Shown in pieces: positions 12,456 to 24,364 of a stretch of DNA of 64,000 nt; the first letter of the stretch is position 1, and every line of letters begins with the position of its first letter. The notes below the pieces were generated by a model that was not told the origin of the DNA, did no database searches, and saw nothing but the letters and a program-made list of their open reading frames with translations. Position numbers and translations under genes: made by a program. Source of the DNA: Cryptomeria japonica (taxonomy: Eukaryota > Streptophyta > Pinopsida > Cupressales > Cupressaceae); assembly GCF_030272615.1 (NCBI RefSeq), contig NC_081412.1:689444083-689508082 (forward strand), written 5' to 3'.

Positions 12456-12466
12456 TTATAAATAAG
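12456..12466 (+). promoter_or_regulatory. Probable TATA box of the chromovirus 5' LTR
   Basis: TTATAAATAAG is conserved at the matching place in the 3' LTR (19217-19227) and, inverted, in the solo LTR (near 28042-28055). Transcription would start about 30 bp downstream. Confidence 0.6.
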
Positions 12467-13139
12467 AGCCTTGGGTTCCCATTCTAGATCATCTTGAAAA
12501 TTTGTAATGTTATGTTGTCGGTTTGGTGACAAAACTTTGAGGCTTTAGAGTGCATCTCCCTAGTGCTTCCCAGTTTCGTACTTGAAACATAGTACCTAGC
12601 TATGTTGTTATCTACTACATTCTCACAGCATGTCATAGTCATTTTTGGTGTTGGAACGATTTTGGGGACTCGCTGGTTTGCCTGTGGCTAAAGTGCATTT
12701 TCTATCACACCTCTCTATTGAAGCGACTGACCGTTATGGGTATTGGCTCTTTCATCCTTCCTAGTAATGGCGATACACTTTGTAAGTTTGTGGCATATTT
12801 AATTGAGTTTTGAATTTCCTAGACAAAATCAAAATTCTTAAGCTAGGCATCGTTTTCTGTTTTGCATTGGGATGCATGCAAAATCAATAAGGGGGTTATG
12901 GTATCATGGTTTTGGTTGGTTGTCATTGCAGTTAGTCTAGTGTGGGTTTGGGACTGGTTTTGGGTGATTTGGATGTGTATTGAGAGAGTTGTGAGCTTTT
13001 TAGAGTTTTTTTAGGCTGCTGGTTTTGCAATTCCAACCTGTAGATTTGATGTTAGCAGAAATTCATGTTCATTTTGGGATAATTAGCATTACTCTCTTTT
13101 CATATCTTCTATTTTTGTAAGGTTAAGTAGTAGTACTAC

Positions 13140-13440
13140 TAACCAGTTCTATGTTGTAATTCTCATCCCGCTGAAAAGTGGAAGAGGTTGGCTTGCCTCC
13201 TATTATCAAGCAAATTGTAATTTCAGTCCTCCCACTGCATAAGTGGTCGAGTGATATCTAAGTGTAATGGTCCTCCCACTGCATAAGAAGTCAAGTTGAG
13301 ATTTTTATGTAACTGTAGTTGTCCCGCTGAAATATTGTGGTTGAGTGATTCATATTTTTGTGTATCTCACCTGGCTGATTCACCGCCAAGTTTTCTTGCC
13401 TTCCCGCTGGATAAGTGGAAGGGGTTGGCTTGCCGCCCAA
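13140..13440 (+). repeat. Degenerate tandem repeats in the downstream half of the chromovirus LTR
   Basis: Related segments of the form YCCCRCTGNATAAGTGG followed by a GAGTTG-like tail recur near 13168, 13228, 13272, 13321 and 13403, spaced about 40-80 bp. The same series is present in the 3' LTR (about 19925-20150). It is also present, inverted, in the solo LTR at about 27090-27340. Confidence 0.6.
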
Positions 13441-13653
13441 GCACTGCATTGTTTTCAGTTAATCAAGCTAATTATCCCCTGAACACTATATGCTCTCACC
13501 TTCCCACATTGTGCACTTGGTGATCAGAAAGTGGAAGGGTTACTTTCCCAACATGTTTCAGTTTATGATTTCTAACCTTAACAGGTTATCTTTTTGTTGA
13601 TGTCTATTGTTGGCCTTAAAAATAAAAAATAAAAAATAATTGGGATATTACAG

Positions 13654-13667
13654 TGGTATCAGAGTTG
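13654..13667 (+). promoter_or_regulatory. Primer-binding site of the chromovirus (tRNA-iMet)
   Basis: TGGTATCAGAGTTG lies one base after the 5' LTR end. The first eleven bases match the complement of the plant initiator tRNA 3' end. Confidence 0.95.
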
Positions 13668-13711
13668 GTTTTCCTACCAGCTTGTGAGTTTCAGTGGGTT
13701 TAGAAGTCTCC

Positions 13712-15018
13712 ATGAGTGACAGAGACGTCAGATACTACAATAGAGAGTAGAAGAGACTGCAGTTTCAGATTCCAATAGTGTCGAAAGAGACACATTTTCA
13801 GAAGTACTGAGGAATAGATGGAAGGATTTAGATTCTTCATATTTAGTGGATTCAATGGCAAATAAGACTACAAAACCGAATGAGGCACCTGATAAGAAGG
13901 CTGAGAGAAAATTCAATGCCATGATGGACATGATGTCTCTACTTCTGGCCAAGCTTAACTAGAACGTTGTTTGGGTCCCTAACCAACCCAACAATGGACT
14001 AGAAGCCAACACTTCTAATGCTCCTATAGGAAATGGAAATGAGAGTAACAATGGGAGTAACAATGGAGGTTCATCCCCAAGACCTTTACAACCTGTATTT
14101 CTGCCAAGAGAAGTACAAGAAGCTGAAATAGAAATGCCCACAGCTGATGAAATAAGAAACAACTACATGGAGTATGCTTCTCTTCCTGGTGAGATCTGAG
14201 ATATCCTAACTCTGGATCAGTTTATGAATCAAAAAATGAAGAGAGGAAGGAGGAATGACTATAAGTCTACTACCCCAAGAGATTATCAATAAGCTCTTGG
14301 AAGAGTGACCTTAGCACACTTTGATGGAAGTGCTAAGAGCACAACTAGAGCATGGGTACAAAAGTTGGACAATAACTTGTCCTTGAGACCTATGCCGGAG
14401 GAGGATGCCATCAAGTTTGCTACCTTGCACTTGGATGGAGTGGCCCATGAATGGTGGTACCATGGGTTGGTCACCCTTGGTCATAACTTAATCACCACCT
14501 ATGTTGATTTCTCCAACAAGTTGATTGAGAGATTCAACACTAGGGATCCAGAGGTGAAGTTTAGAGAACTTGCAAAACTCAAGCAACAAGGTTCATTGGA
14601 AATTTATGTGACTAAATTCCAAAACCTATTAGTCATGGTAATTAGCATCTCAAAGAAGCGGTTGGTTGTCCTTTTCATTGAAGGACTTGAGGAACCTTTG
14701 AAAGTTTGGGTCAAAGCTTTTGATCCACTCACCCTGGCAAAAGCTATTAAAAAATCTTGAAGCATGGAGTTGGCTGCTCCAAGGAGTAAAATTCAGTCCA
14801 ATCCTTTTCCTTTTAGAAAGGATAAGAAGAAGTTCACAAATCAGACCAAGAGGTTCCCTTCATGTATGGATGATGAGCTCTGTCAAGATCTCCAAAGGAA
14901 GAATCTTTGTTACGCTTGCAGAGAACCTTGGGCCCTCGGACATAAGTGTCATGGAAAGGGGAATTTACATCAGATGGAGTGCTATTCTGTAGATGGATCA
15001 GATTCTGAAATTTCATAA
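13712..15018 (+). pseudogene. Chromovirus gag
   Basis: Apart from the first few codons at 13712, the region reads in one frame. The retrotransposon Gag core is at 14305-14760 (LAHFDGSAKSTTRAWVQKL, then EWWYHG and FSNKLIERFNTRD). A nucleocapsid knuckle of the C-x2-C...GHKC kind follows (CYACREPWALGHKC, about 14908-14950). Gag forms the particle and packages RNA. At least six in-frame stops interrupt it, for example at 14758-14760. Most would be one C-to-T change away from Gln or Arg codons. An Asn/Gly/Ser-rich linker lies upstream of the core (13990-14080). Confidence 0.85.
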
Positions 15019-18000
15019 CAACAAACTGAAGTTGAGGACAACGAGTATGAAGAGGCTCCTGAAGGGGCTGAATTTGGGTTAGAAGATAGGGGAGTGGTTT
15101 CTCAACTCTCGAGCATTCACAAAAATGAGTCCTTTAGAGTTTAGGGTGTGATTGGAGAGCATCATGTCATTTCTCTCATTGACATAGGTGTGACACACAA
15201 CTTCATTGATGAGAGGATTGTTGCAAAAAGGGGACTAGTGGCAGAGGAAGTTGAGGGCTTCAAATTCATGGTAGCAAATGGCTCCACTATATCCTATAAC
15301 TGAATGATTTCCAACATGTCTCTGAAGTTGGGAAATCATGAAATCAGAGATGATTTCTTTGTGGTGAGAATTGGTGGGACTGATGATGCAGTCCTTAGGA
15401 TTCAATGGCTAAGGTCTCTTGGTGAGATCACACTAAACTTACAGACCATGGACCTGAAATTCATATCTGAAGGGAAGAAGGTAGTATTGAGAGGAATGTT
15501 ACATGGTGGACTTAAAGTGGTATCCTTGAAAAGAATGGAAATGTTGATCTGCCATAATCAGGTGGAGTGGGCAGTAGAGTGTTTGATAATGCCTTCAAAT
15601 CCATTGGTAGACAAGGGCAGCTATTCCTTAGACATTCAAGCAATGATCATGGATAGAAGTAAGATCATGGTCATGCCCTCAGAACCATAAAAAGAGAATA
15701 GGAATTATCCTGAAGACATTCAAGCCTTGATAACCAAGAGAAGCAAGGTGTTTAAAAACCCACCTCTTGGAAGACTCCCTGAGAGAGGTGTCAAACACAT
15801 TATTGATCTTGAAGAAGGAGCTAAGCCGGTTATGACTACTCCTTACCGATATCCTAAGAAGTAGAAGGATGAGATTGAGAAAGCAATTCAGGAATTGCTT
15901 GACATGGGTTACATACAGCCTATAAAAAGCCCCTTTGCTTCAGTTGTTGTTTTGGTGAGAAAGAAGGATGGGACCATGTGCATGTGTGTGGATCATAGAG
16001 CCCTGAATCAGAAAACCATCAAGAATTGGTATCCTATTCCAAGAATTGATTAGCTCATTGACGAGCTACATGGGGTGGTGTTCTTCTCCAAGATTGACCT
16101 TAGGTAAGGGTATCATCAGATTAGAATGAGAGCATTAGACGTGGAGAAGACCACTTTTAGGTGCCACTTTGGACATTTTGAGTTCCTAGTCATGCCCTTT
16201 GGCTTGACTAATGCACCCGCTACATTTCAATTATGCATGAACAGAATCTTCCAAGAACAACTAAGGAAGTTTGTTTTGATATTCTTTAATGACATACTCA
16301 TATTCAGCAAATCTTGGAATGAACATTTACAACATTTGGATGAAGTGTTAAGCATATTAGAATCTGAATCCCTGTTTGCCAAGGAGTCCAAATGTGATTT
16401 TGGGATGGAAGAGTTGATCTACCTTGGTCACATTATCAGTGTAGGTGGTGTGAAGGTGGATCCTAAAAAAATTAGAGCCATCATTGATTGGCCTACTCCT
16501 AAGAACATAACACATTTGAGGGGACTTTTGGGATTGTGTGGGTTTTATTAGAGGTTTGTGAAGGGATATTCTCAGTTGGCTTCCCCCCTCACATATCTTA
16601 CAAAGAAAGGAGCTTTTGAATGGTCTGAAAAGACACATACAATATTTGAACAGTTTAAAGGGGTCATGAGTTCCAGCCCTATTTTAGCATTGGCTGATTT
16701 CACCAAGCCATTTGAGCTACAGTGTGATGCATCTGGAGAAGGTGTTGGTGCAATCCTCATGCAGGATAAGCATCCTATAGTCTTTGAGAGAAGGAAATTG
16801 AGAGGTCCTGAAAGACTATATTCAATTTATGACAAGGAAATTCTTGCCCTTGCAAAGTTCAGGCAATATCTAGTGGGGAGTAAATTCATTGTTAAGACTG
16901 ATCACAATAGTCTTAAACACTTCATGCATCAGAAAGATTTGAATGAGAGACAACAAAAGTGGGTGAGTAAGCTGCAGGCTTACGATTTTGATATTGAGTA
17001 TGTTAAGGGTAAAAACAATGTTGTGGTGGATGCTTTATCTAGAAGGCCCCATTTAAGCTCACTATATAAGCTTACTCCTGATTGGAGAGAGTTGTTGCTT
17101 GCTGATTACACCAAAAATCAGTTTGCAACCAGCCTTATAGAAGGCACTTTTCATGATGAAAGGTACAAATTGGTTGAGGGATTGATACTATACAAGGGAA
17201 GAATCTTCATAGTGGTTGAATCTAAGTTAAAAGAGAATATTTTGAAGACTTTCCATGACATCCCCCTCGCTGGTCACCAAGGTTATTTCAAAACATATAG
17301 GCAGATTCGATAGAGATTTTCTTGGAAGGGACTTAAAAATGATGTTTTGAAGTACATTAAGGAGTGTCATACATGTCAGAGGAACAAATATGAGCACACT
17401 CTACCAGCTAGTTTGTTACAACCCTTGCCTATTCCTGGTAAAAAATAGGAAAGTATTTCCATGGATTTCATCACGGGGTTGGCTCAGGCTCAAGGGAAGG
17501 ATAGTATCTATGTGGTGGTGGATAGACTTACAAAGTTTGCTCATTTCTTCGCCATCACCAGCTCTTTTACAACAGCACAAGTTGCTGAAGTGTTCTTCCA
17601 GGAGGTGTTCAGATTACATGGGTTACTGAAGAACATTGTGAATGATAGGGACAACAAGTTCCTAAGTGCTTTCTGGTAGGAGATTTTTAGATTGTGTGGT
17701 ATTGTGCTCACTCCAAGCACTAGTTATCACCCCCAAACTGATGGGCAGACCGAGATAGTGAATAAATGGTTGGAAGGTTATCTTAGAAACTATGTCTCAG
17801 AGTAGCAAAATTCATGGGTGAGATGGCTTCACCTAGGAGAGTATTGTTACAATTCCTCCTATCATATGTCCATTCAGATTGCACCATTCATGGCACTACA
17901 TGGTTATGAAGCTCCTAGCTTCACAAACTTGGTATTTGGTAATAGCATAACCCCTCAGGAAAAGGATATGATGCAACAAAGTCAAGATATTCTGAGGATT

Positions 18001-18474
18001 CTGAGGGACAATCTCTAGCATGCATAAAATCAACAAAAGTTGTATGTTGATCAGCAACAAATTGAGCACACCTTTGAGGTGAGCGACATGGTTTGTTTGA
18101 GGCTCTAGCTCTACAGACAGTCCACTCTCAAGAAGATTGGGGTTGAGAAATTGAAGCCACAATTCTATGGGCCTTTCAGGCTTAGCAGGAGGATTGGAGA
18201 AGTGGCGTATGAGTTGGAATTGCTAGCAAGCAGTAGGATCCATAATGTGTTTCATGTGTCTCGGCTTAAGAAGGCTCTGGGACATAATGTTGTTGCTTTA
18301 GCTGAGTTACCTCCACTTGATGAGGAGGGAGAGTTGGTTTTGATTCCTAAAGCTATTCTTAAATTCGGGGAATGATCTTTGAGAAGAAGAGTGATCAGGG
18401 AATACTTGATCAAATGGAAAAATCTACCAGCAGAGGATGCTACGTGGGAAAATGAGGAGATTTTATAGCATTGA
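15019..18474 (+). pseudogene. Chromovirus pol: protease, RT, RNase H, integrase, chromodomain
   Basis: The region continues in the same frame as gag. The protease has LIDIGVTHNFID, where the family has D-S-G-A-T. The RT has [32 protein letters not shown] and the active-site stretch IFFNDILIF, in which the first Asp of the usual DD pair is Asn. The RNase H has LQCDASGEGVGAIL, then IYDKEILA, TDHNSLKHFM and DALSRRP. The integrase has the HHCC finger (AGHQGY, ECHTCQRN), then MDFITGL, NDRDNKF and GQTEIVNKW as the D, D and E motifs. The end is REYLIKWKNLPAEDATWE, a chromodomain-like tail that would steer integration to heterochromatin. More than ten in-frame stops but no clear frameshift are seen. 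Confidence 0.9.
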
Positions 18475-18500
18475 GCCTTACAGTTGCTTGAGGACAAGCA

Positions 18501-18518
18501 ATTTTGGGGAGGGCAGAC
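18501..18518 (+). promoter_or_regulatory. Polypurine tract region of the chromovirus
   Basis: attttggggagggcagac directly precedes the 3' LTR start TGTAATG. The GGGGAGGG core is the likely primer. Confidence 0.75.
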
Positions 18519-20154
18519 TGTAATGTCCCCTTCTCATTGATGACCTCCTAGTGGTCCATTAGCCTATTCCTGAGACCCATAGGCTAGGTGGAATGAAGAA
18601 TGAGGGTCCAACATTGATGAGGCAAGGACTTACTATTTTTAGTAAGTCAGGGAATGGCTATTTTGGTGATACTGTCCTACTGAGCTCTCAATGCTTTGTC
18701 ACTGGGTGTGAAGATCATGCTTTTCAAAGCATTAGTTCTTGAATTACTATTTTTAGTAAGTGGTAGTATGGCATAATTTTATTTATGGCAGTGAATAGGG
18801 TATTTATCCTGTAGTAGTTCAATGGCCCTCCTAGCTCAGTTTCATCCTGGTTTTGACAATAATCAGTACGGGAGTCATATGTGACACAATTAAATATTAT
18901 TCCTTATCCTAAGGTTTAATATTTAATTAATCTAATTAATTGCTACTAATTTATTGAATTTGGGATTAATGTCTAATATCTCCTAAGTGCTTGGTGAAAT
19001 TTATGTCTAATAAGGAGATGTCAAAATTATTAAGAGAGATATTATTTTATTTCCATCTCTAATGTTTGCTAAGTGAAATATCGTGGTCCTTGCTTTATGC
19101 CTTGAGGATTGACTTGTGAGATGGCACCACTCTTGGGGTCCACGTGAGATGAAATGAAATGCAAATGGAAGGAGTTGAGTTTGAAGCAATTTGCATTTGA
19201 ATTTGATGGTGTGAAGTTATAAATAAGAGCCTTGGGATCCCATTCTGGATCATCTTGAAAATTTGTAATGTTATGATGCCAGTTTGGTGACAGAACGTTA
19301 AGGCTTCGAAGCGTGTCTCCTTAGTGCTTCCTAGTTTCATACTTGAAACATAGTACCTAGCTGTGTGTTGTTATCTACTACATTCTCAGAGCATATCATA
19401 GTCATTTATGGTGTTGGAACGATTTTGGGGACTTGCTAGTTTGCTTGTGGTTGAAGTGCATTTTTTATCACACCTCTATGTTGAAGCGACTGACCGTTAT
19501 GGGTATTGGCTCTTTCATCCTTCCTAGTAATGGTGATACACTTTATAAGTATGTGGCATTTTTAATTGAGTTTTGAATTTCCTAGACAAAATCAAAATTC
19601 TTAAGCTAGGCGTGGTTTTCTATTTTGCATTGGGATGCGTGCAAAATCAATAAGGGGGTTATGGTATCATGGTTTTGGTTGGTTGTCATTGTAGTTAGTC
19701 TAGTGTGGGTTTGGGACTAGTTTTGGGTGATTTGGATGTGTATTGAGAGAGTTGTGAGCTTTTTAGAGTTTTCTTAGGCTGCTGGTTTTGCAATTCCAGC
19801 CTGCAGATTTGATATTAGTAGAAATTCATGTTCATTTTGGGATAATCAGCATTACTCTCTTCTCATATCTTCTATTTTGTAAGGTTAAGTAGTAGTACTA
19901 CTAACCAGTTCTATGTTGTAATTCTCATCCCACTGAAAAGTGGAAGAGGCTGGCTTGCCGCCTATTATCAAGCAAATTGTAATTTCAGTCCTCCGACTGC
20001 ATAAGTGGTCGAGTGATATCTAAGTGTAATGGTCCTCCCACTGCATAAGCAATCGAGTTGAGATTGTTATGTAACTACAGTCCTCTGGCTGAAATATTGT
20101 GGTTGAGTGATTCACATTTTTGTGTATCTCACTTGGCTGGTTCACTGCCAAGTT
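18519..20154 (+). repeat. 3' LTR of the chromovirus, 3'-truncated
   Basis: It matches 11758-13390 closely, including both palindromes (18628-18647; 18742-18761 with one change) and the TATA region (19217-19227). The match stops at ...gccaagttt near 20154, about 250 bp short of the LTR end, where linker and RT sequence of the host element begins. Confidence 0.9.
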
Positions 20155-20689
20155 TGTTACAGATTAAGGTGACTACTCCAAACTAGATGTAGGAGATAGA
20201 AGAAAGCTCAAAGTGGGAAAAGAGGGTTGCCAAAAAGATAAAGAGTGATGAATATTCTTTTGTAGAAAATATTATAAGGTCATGGCATGGACTTATGAAG
20301 ATCTAAAAGGATATAATTGAGAAATTTTGTGTAGCATATTATAGACTTGGTTGAAGGAGCTAAGCTAGTCCGTCAGAAACAAAGGCCAAAGAATCCAAAA
20401 ATTGAGTCCCTTATTGCTCAAGAATTGAAGAAGCTAATAGACTCAAAGATTATATACCCTTTTAAGCATTCAAATTGGGCATTGAACTTAATTCCTCTCA
20501 GGAAGAAGAATGGTGAGATCAAATTTTGCGTGGATTTGAAAGATCTGCATCATCTCTGAAGGACCATTATCCTCTCCCTTCATTTGAAAAGATCCTTCAA
20601 ACAATTGTGAGCGCGGAAATGTTTTCTTTGCTTGATGGTTTCTCTGGATACAATCAATTGTGGATCAAGATCAAAGACCAACACAAAAT
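20155..20689 (+). pseudogene. Tat-like element: linker and N-terminal RT
   Basis: After a linker (20155-20340), the sequence gives the fingers and palm start of a Tat-type RT. It shows LVEGAKLVRQKQRPKNPKIE, then ELKKLIDSKIIYPFKHSNW, LIPLRKKNGEIKFCVDLKDL and SLLDGFSGYNQLW. A one-base frame change lies near 20550. The DGFSGYNQ segment contains the first catalytic Asp. A solo LTR inserted at 20690, and the RT resumes on the other side with TTFTT. Confidence 0.85.
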
Positions 20690-21750
20690 TGTTGGTATTT
20701 TGGTATGATTTTGTCATTGATGTCAACACCTACTAAACACTTATCAACTCTGGCACTTTGGAGAATCAACAACATTCACTGGCAAGCAAGTGACTCATGC
20801 ACAGTCACCGGTATCTGGTACACCGGTAAGATATAATGATCACCAACACGTGAAATGATATGGAAAACACCTAGTTATGTCGAAGACATCGTTTGAACAT
20901 CTTGTCTTGGAGTTTTGTTTATTGGTATATTCATATTTGCATATTTGTTGTTACCAGCAAATAGGTCTAGGGTTACACCGACAGGTTTATCTTTTCTAGA
21001 TCAGTACGTCATGCTATGAAGATGATTAATTATTGTTGTAAATGCATTAAGCCGACATGTTGAATTGGTTATTGCATCGGATATTGTATTGTTTGTAAAA
21101 TGTTTTTATTGTAATATCTTGTAGAGCTGACCTACTAAAATTTGTCTTAGGTTATGGTATAAATGTAAGATCTTATTTGTAAGATCAAATGTGGAATGCG
21201 AAAAAAGATTGTGTGAAGGTATATGCGAGAATAAGCAGAGCTATACACGTAGACATCATTTGAAGATTGAAGGAGGGTTTTTGTGAAGACAATCAGAACT
21301 ACACTGGTACTGAATCCAACATATGAAGATGCTATTTTGTGCAGTACATTCTTATTAGATCTAACCATCCAACTGTAGTCAGTGTGACTCTGATTTTATG
21401 ATTGAGCAGTGAGCTCTAGGCGCTTGGCCTTTTTGCATGTACAGATCCCATTTATGTACACTTACTATCTACAGTAGTATCATCTGATTGTGGGTAAGGT
21501 TTCCCACCGTGGTTTTTCCCCTTACGGGGTTTCCACGTACAAATATTGGTGTTATGTGTTTGTGGATGACTTTGTCTTTATGTTTCATGAACTAATCCCT
21601 GCCGATATAGCAATTAACTATTAAAACTATCTACCAGCATATTAAACTAGTTTACCAGTATTAAGCATTAAGTTGGTTAAGTTGTTTTTGGTTTGAATTT
21701 ATTTGACAACTGATTCACCCCCCCCTCTCAGTTGTCTCCGGGACCTAACA
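20690..21750 (+). mobile_element. Copia-type solo LTR nested in RT
   Basis: The LTR is 1061 bp, beginning TGTTGGTATTTTGG and ending GGACCTAACA. It is flanked by AAAAT (20685-20689) and AAAAC (21751-21755), which I read as one TSD with a single mutation, since AAAAC restores the host Lys-Thr codons. It contains the Copia LTR module gtggtttttccccttacggggtttccacgt (in two halves, near 21509-21540), which is shared with the other Copia-type LTRs here. No internal domains are present. It therefore arose by recombination between the two LTRs of a complete element. Confidence 0.9.
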
Positions 21751-22700
21751 AAAACCACCTTCACAACCAAGTGAGGAACGTTTACATATGCCAAGATGCC
21801 ATTTGACCTCTCAAATGTAGGAGCCACATTTTAGCAGATGATGGATGTATCTTTTCAAGGTCTGATCAACTCGATTATCCTCATTTATTTGGATGATCTA
21901 ATAGTTTTCTCCAAGTCTAAGGAGGATCACTTCAATCATTTGGAGAAAGTTTTTCAGAGGTGCTAAGAATTTGGGATATCTCTGAACCCCAAGAAATATC
22001 TTTGGAGGCTTGTATGGGAAGTTGTTGGTTACATTGTGTCTAAGGAAGGGATTTCCATCAATCCTGATAGAGTAAAAGCAATTAAGGAAATACCCTAGCT
22101 ACCAAGGAACAAAAAGGGAGTCCGATCTTCCTTAGGAAATATTAACTTTGTCAACCAATCCATATCTAATTCACTAGACTAGTTAGAGCAATCACCTTGG
22201 TGTTGAAAAAGTACCAGGTCTCCAAATGGACTTTTGAAGGCATGGAAACATTTGAAAAAAATAAAGGATGCAATTTTCTCAACTCCAATGCTAGTAAATC
22301 TAGACTTTTCCAAACATTTCATCATGTATGTCTATGGTAAAGAGCATAGCTTAGCAGTCGTGTTGACGCAAAAAGAAGATGATGGAAAAGGTGAGCACCC
22401 CATAACTCTTTATTAAAGAACCTTATGGGGATATGAAACCAACTATAATTTTGTTAAGAAACAAGTCTTCCCAATTGTCAAGGGGCTCAACAAGTTTAGG
22501 TATTTGGTGGCCAAGAATAATATCATCGTGTATATAGCTCACTCTAGTGTAAGAGAATATATTATGGAAGGTGAGATTAGAAAAAAAGGAGTTAATTGGA
22601 TCACCAAGATCCTAAAATATGACATTGAAGTTTGACCAACCAACATAATTTGAGGTAAGGGGGTTTGTGAATATTTGACCCAAGGCTTGGAGGTTCCAAT
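21751..22700 (+). pseudogene. Tat-like element: C-terminal RT and gypsy RNase H
   Basis: The RT continues with MPFDLSNVGATFQQMMD, then an intact active site IYLDDLIVFSKS and the VSKEGISINPDRVKAIKEI connection segment. From about 22234 the RNase H region follows (STPMLVNLDFSKHFIMYVYG, HPITLY, YNFVKKQVFPIVKGLNKFRY). At the place where gypsy RNase H has the catalytic D-A-S, this element has Y-G-K. That loss may be tolerated if the second RNase H upstream does the work (inference). Stops and small deletions are scattered through it. Confidence 0.8.
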
Positions 22701-22869
22701 AGAAGAAGATCCATTAAAAGTAGTGCTAGCGAACCAGAGTGAGGATTTGGATTCTTGGATGGCCGATAGAGTTTGTTTCATAGAAACGAGTCAATATCCA
22801 TATCATCTCCCTTCACATATGAAGAGATTCTATAGACTACAAGGGGCTAGCTATTCTCTAGTCCAATGT

Positions 22870-23880
22870 GTTCTCTTCAAGATAAATTTTAATGGTATAT
22901 TTCTTTGATGTGTTGAGAAAGCCCAAGTTGATAAGATCTTAGATGAAATGCATTGTGGCACTTTAGGTGGCAATTTTTGGCAAAAAATAGTCCTATAAAA
23001 ATCATGTGTGCACGATACTATTGGCTGACATTGTTTTTGGGTTGCCACAACCTAGTGAGAAAGTGTCAACAATGCCAATTTTTTGTTGTTAAATGACAAC
23101 ACTCTTCTATGTCTCTCAATCTTATCCTGGTGGACAAGCCATTTGTGCAATGTACTCTAGACTTCATCAGGATGATTAATCTCATGTCCCATATCACAAA
23201 TGGATACTCACCATTACCATTATATCAGATAATGTGAGAGCTTTTCTTGGCTCTACAGTTCGTACTCAGAATTGGAATTTTCCTAAAAACTTCTTCCAAT
23301 TATCACTCGCAATGTAATGGATTGATTGAGTCTACCAGTAAGAACCTCATAAGATTAATCAAGCAAGTAGGGGTTGACTACCAAAAAGGAATGGCATAGA
23401 CACTTAAAGGTAGTCCTTTGGCCCAATCGGATCACTACGAAGTAAATTATTAAGGTGTCTCCATATGAGCTAGTGTATGGTAAAGATGCAGTCATGCCAA
23501 TATCAATATAAATCTTTGTTCTATGGTTGTTAGAAGCTTCTAAGATCAGAGAAAACAAAATCATTGAGGTCAAATTAGCCGAATTGCTTAGCCTTTAGGA
23601 AACAAGGAAAAATGTCAATGATGTTATAATGAGTCGTCAACAAGTGGTGAAAAGGTGGTTTGATTAAAAGGCATTGAATCCTATTTTAAAGGAGGAGATT
23701 CGTTCCTAACATATGAAGAAAGAGTCGCAAGGCCAAGTTAGCAAACAAATTTGATTTCTTGTGAAGAGGCCTTTTTCATATCATCTGTTGTAAATAGAGT
23801 AATGCTTTTGAGTTAGAGGATGAAGATGGTAATACTATCGAGATCCTAGTAAATGGAGTCTATTTAAAAAACTTTAATTA
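22870..23880 (+). pseudogene. Tat-like element: integrase with an internal deletion
   Basis: The zinc region is recognisable (MHCGTLGG and, further on, RKCQQCQF). The first core motif is CTLDFIRM near 23160, and the Glu motif is CNGLIESTSKNLIRLIKQ near 23330. Between the first and second Asp the sequence jumps from the MSHITNGY region almost directly to SDNVRAFLGSTVRT, so several dozen residues are missing. The tail contains VSPYELVYGKDAVMP and ends near DGNTIEILVNGVYLKNFN. This copy cannot be catalytic. Confidence 0.8.
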
Positions 23881-24364
23881 ATTCCTCATTGGCCTGATTT
23901 TCATGTTGTTGTTTCCCGCTTTCTAATAAGTGTTGCAGGCATAAGAAGTTGGTGACTCTTGGATCATCACCATGTGTTCACGCCTTGGGGCCCCTTTTTT
24001 AGCTCATTCATGTTTGAAGGACCATTAATGGCCCAGCTTACAGTAATTGATTTGCAACTTTGCAACTCGTGTGAGTTGCATGGATTAGCTGGCAAATATC
24101 CCAAATCTTTAGCAAAACGGCTCCTTGAGTATGCACATCATTGCCTTCAATAAGGGCACAGAGTTTGAGGGCTTTACGCATTTATTGCATAAGCATGAAA
24201 CCTTTCAAATAGCCAATCTGCAAAGAGAATGAAACATTTTGTATATTCCAAGTTTGCAAAGTGACAGAAAAGCAAGAAGGCTTTTGGCAAATAGTTGTGA
24301 GAAATTGCAAAAGATAACTGCGAGATAACAATCACCACAGCTTAGCAAGGAGAAAGAGAACAAC
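23881..24364 (+). other. Spacer between integrase and the extra ORF of the Tat-like element
   Basis: There is no domain that I recognise. An open stretch at 23959-24153 has no family signature. The region may contain a leader or splice signals for the downstream ORF, but nothing decisive is visible. Confidence 0.4.

Larger units (their letters stand above)
11758..13652 (+). repeat. 5' LTR of the chromovirus
   Basis: The LTR is 1895 bp, beginning TGTAATGTACCC and ending GGGATATTACA. U3 holds two copies of the palindrome ACTTACTATTTTTAGTAAGT (11867-11886 and 11981-12000). A TATA-like ttataaataag lies at 12456-12466. The downstream part carries degenerate repeats of a cccactgcataagtgg type. The same LTR family forms the solo LTR at 26890-28756. 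Confidence 0.95.
11758..20154 (+). mobile_element. Chromovirus (Ty3/gypsy) with complete 5' LTR and truncated 3' LTR
   Basis: This 8.4-kb element has a 5' LTR (11758-13652), a tRNA-iMet primer-binding site, gag, protease, RT, RNase H, integrase with a C-terminal chromodomain, a polypurine stretch and a 3' LTR from 18519. The chromodomain and domain order identify a chromovirus. The 3' LTR lacks about 250 bp of its end compared with the 5' copy. No matching TSD is visible (left flank AATAG, right flank not equal), consistent with a deletion across the right junction. It inserted into the second RNase H of the Tat-like element. Confidence 0.92.

Noticed and set aside
13654-13667. Reading the chromovirus primer-binding site as part of a host tRNA
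   Set aside because: It is only a short complement placed one base after an LTR end, with no tRNA body.
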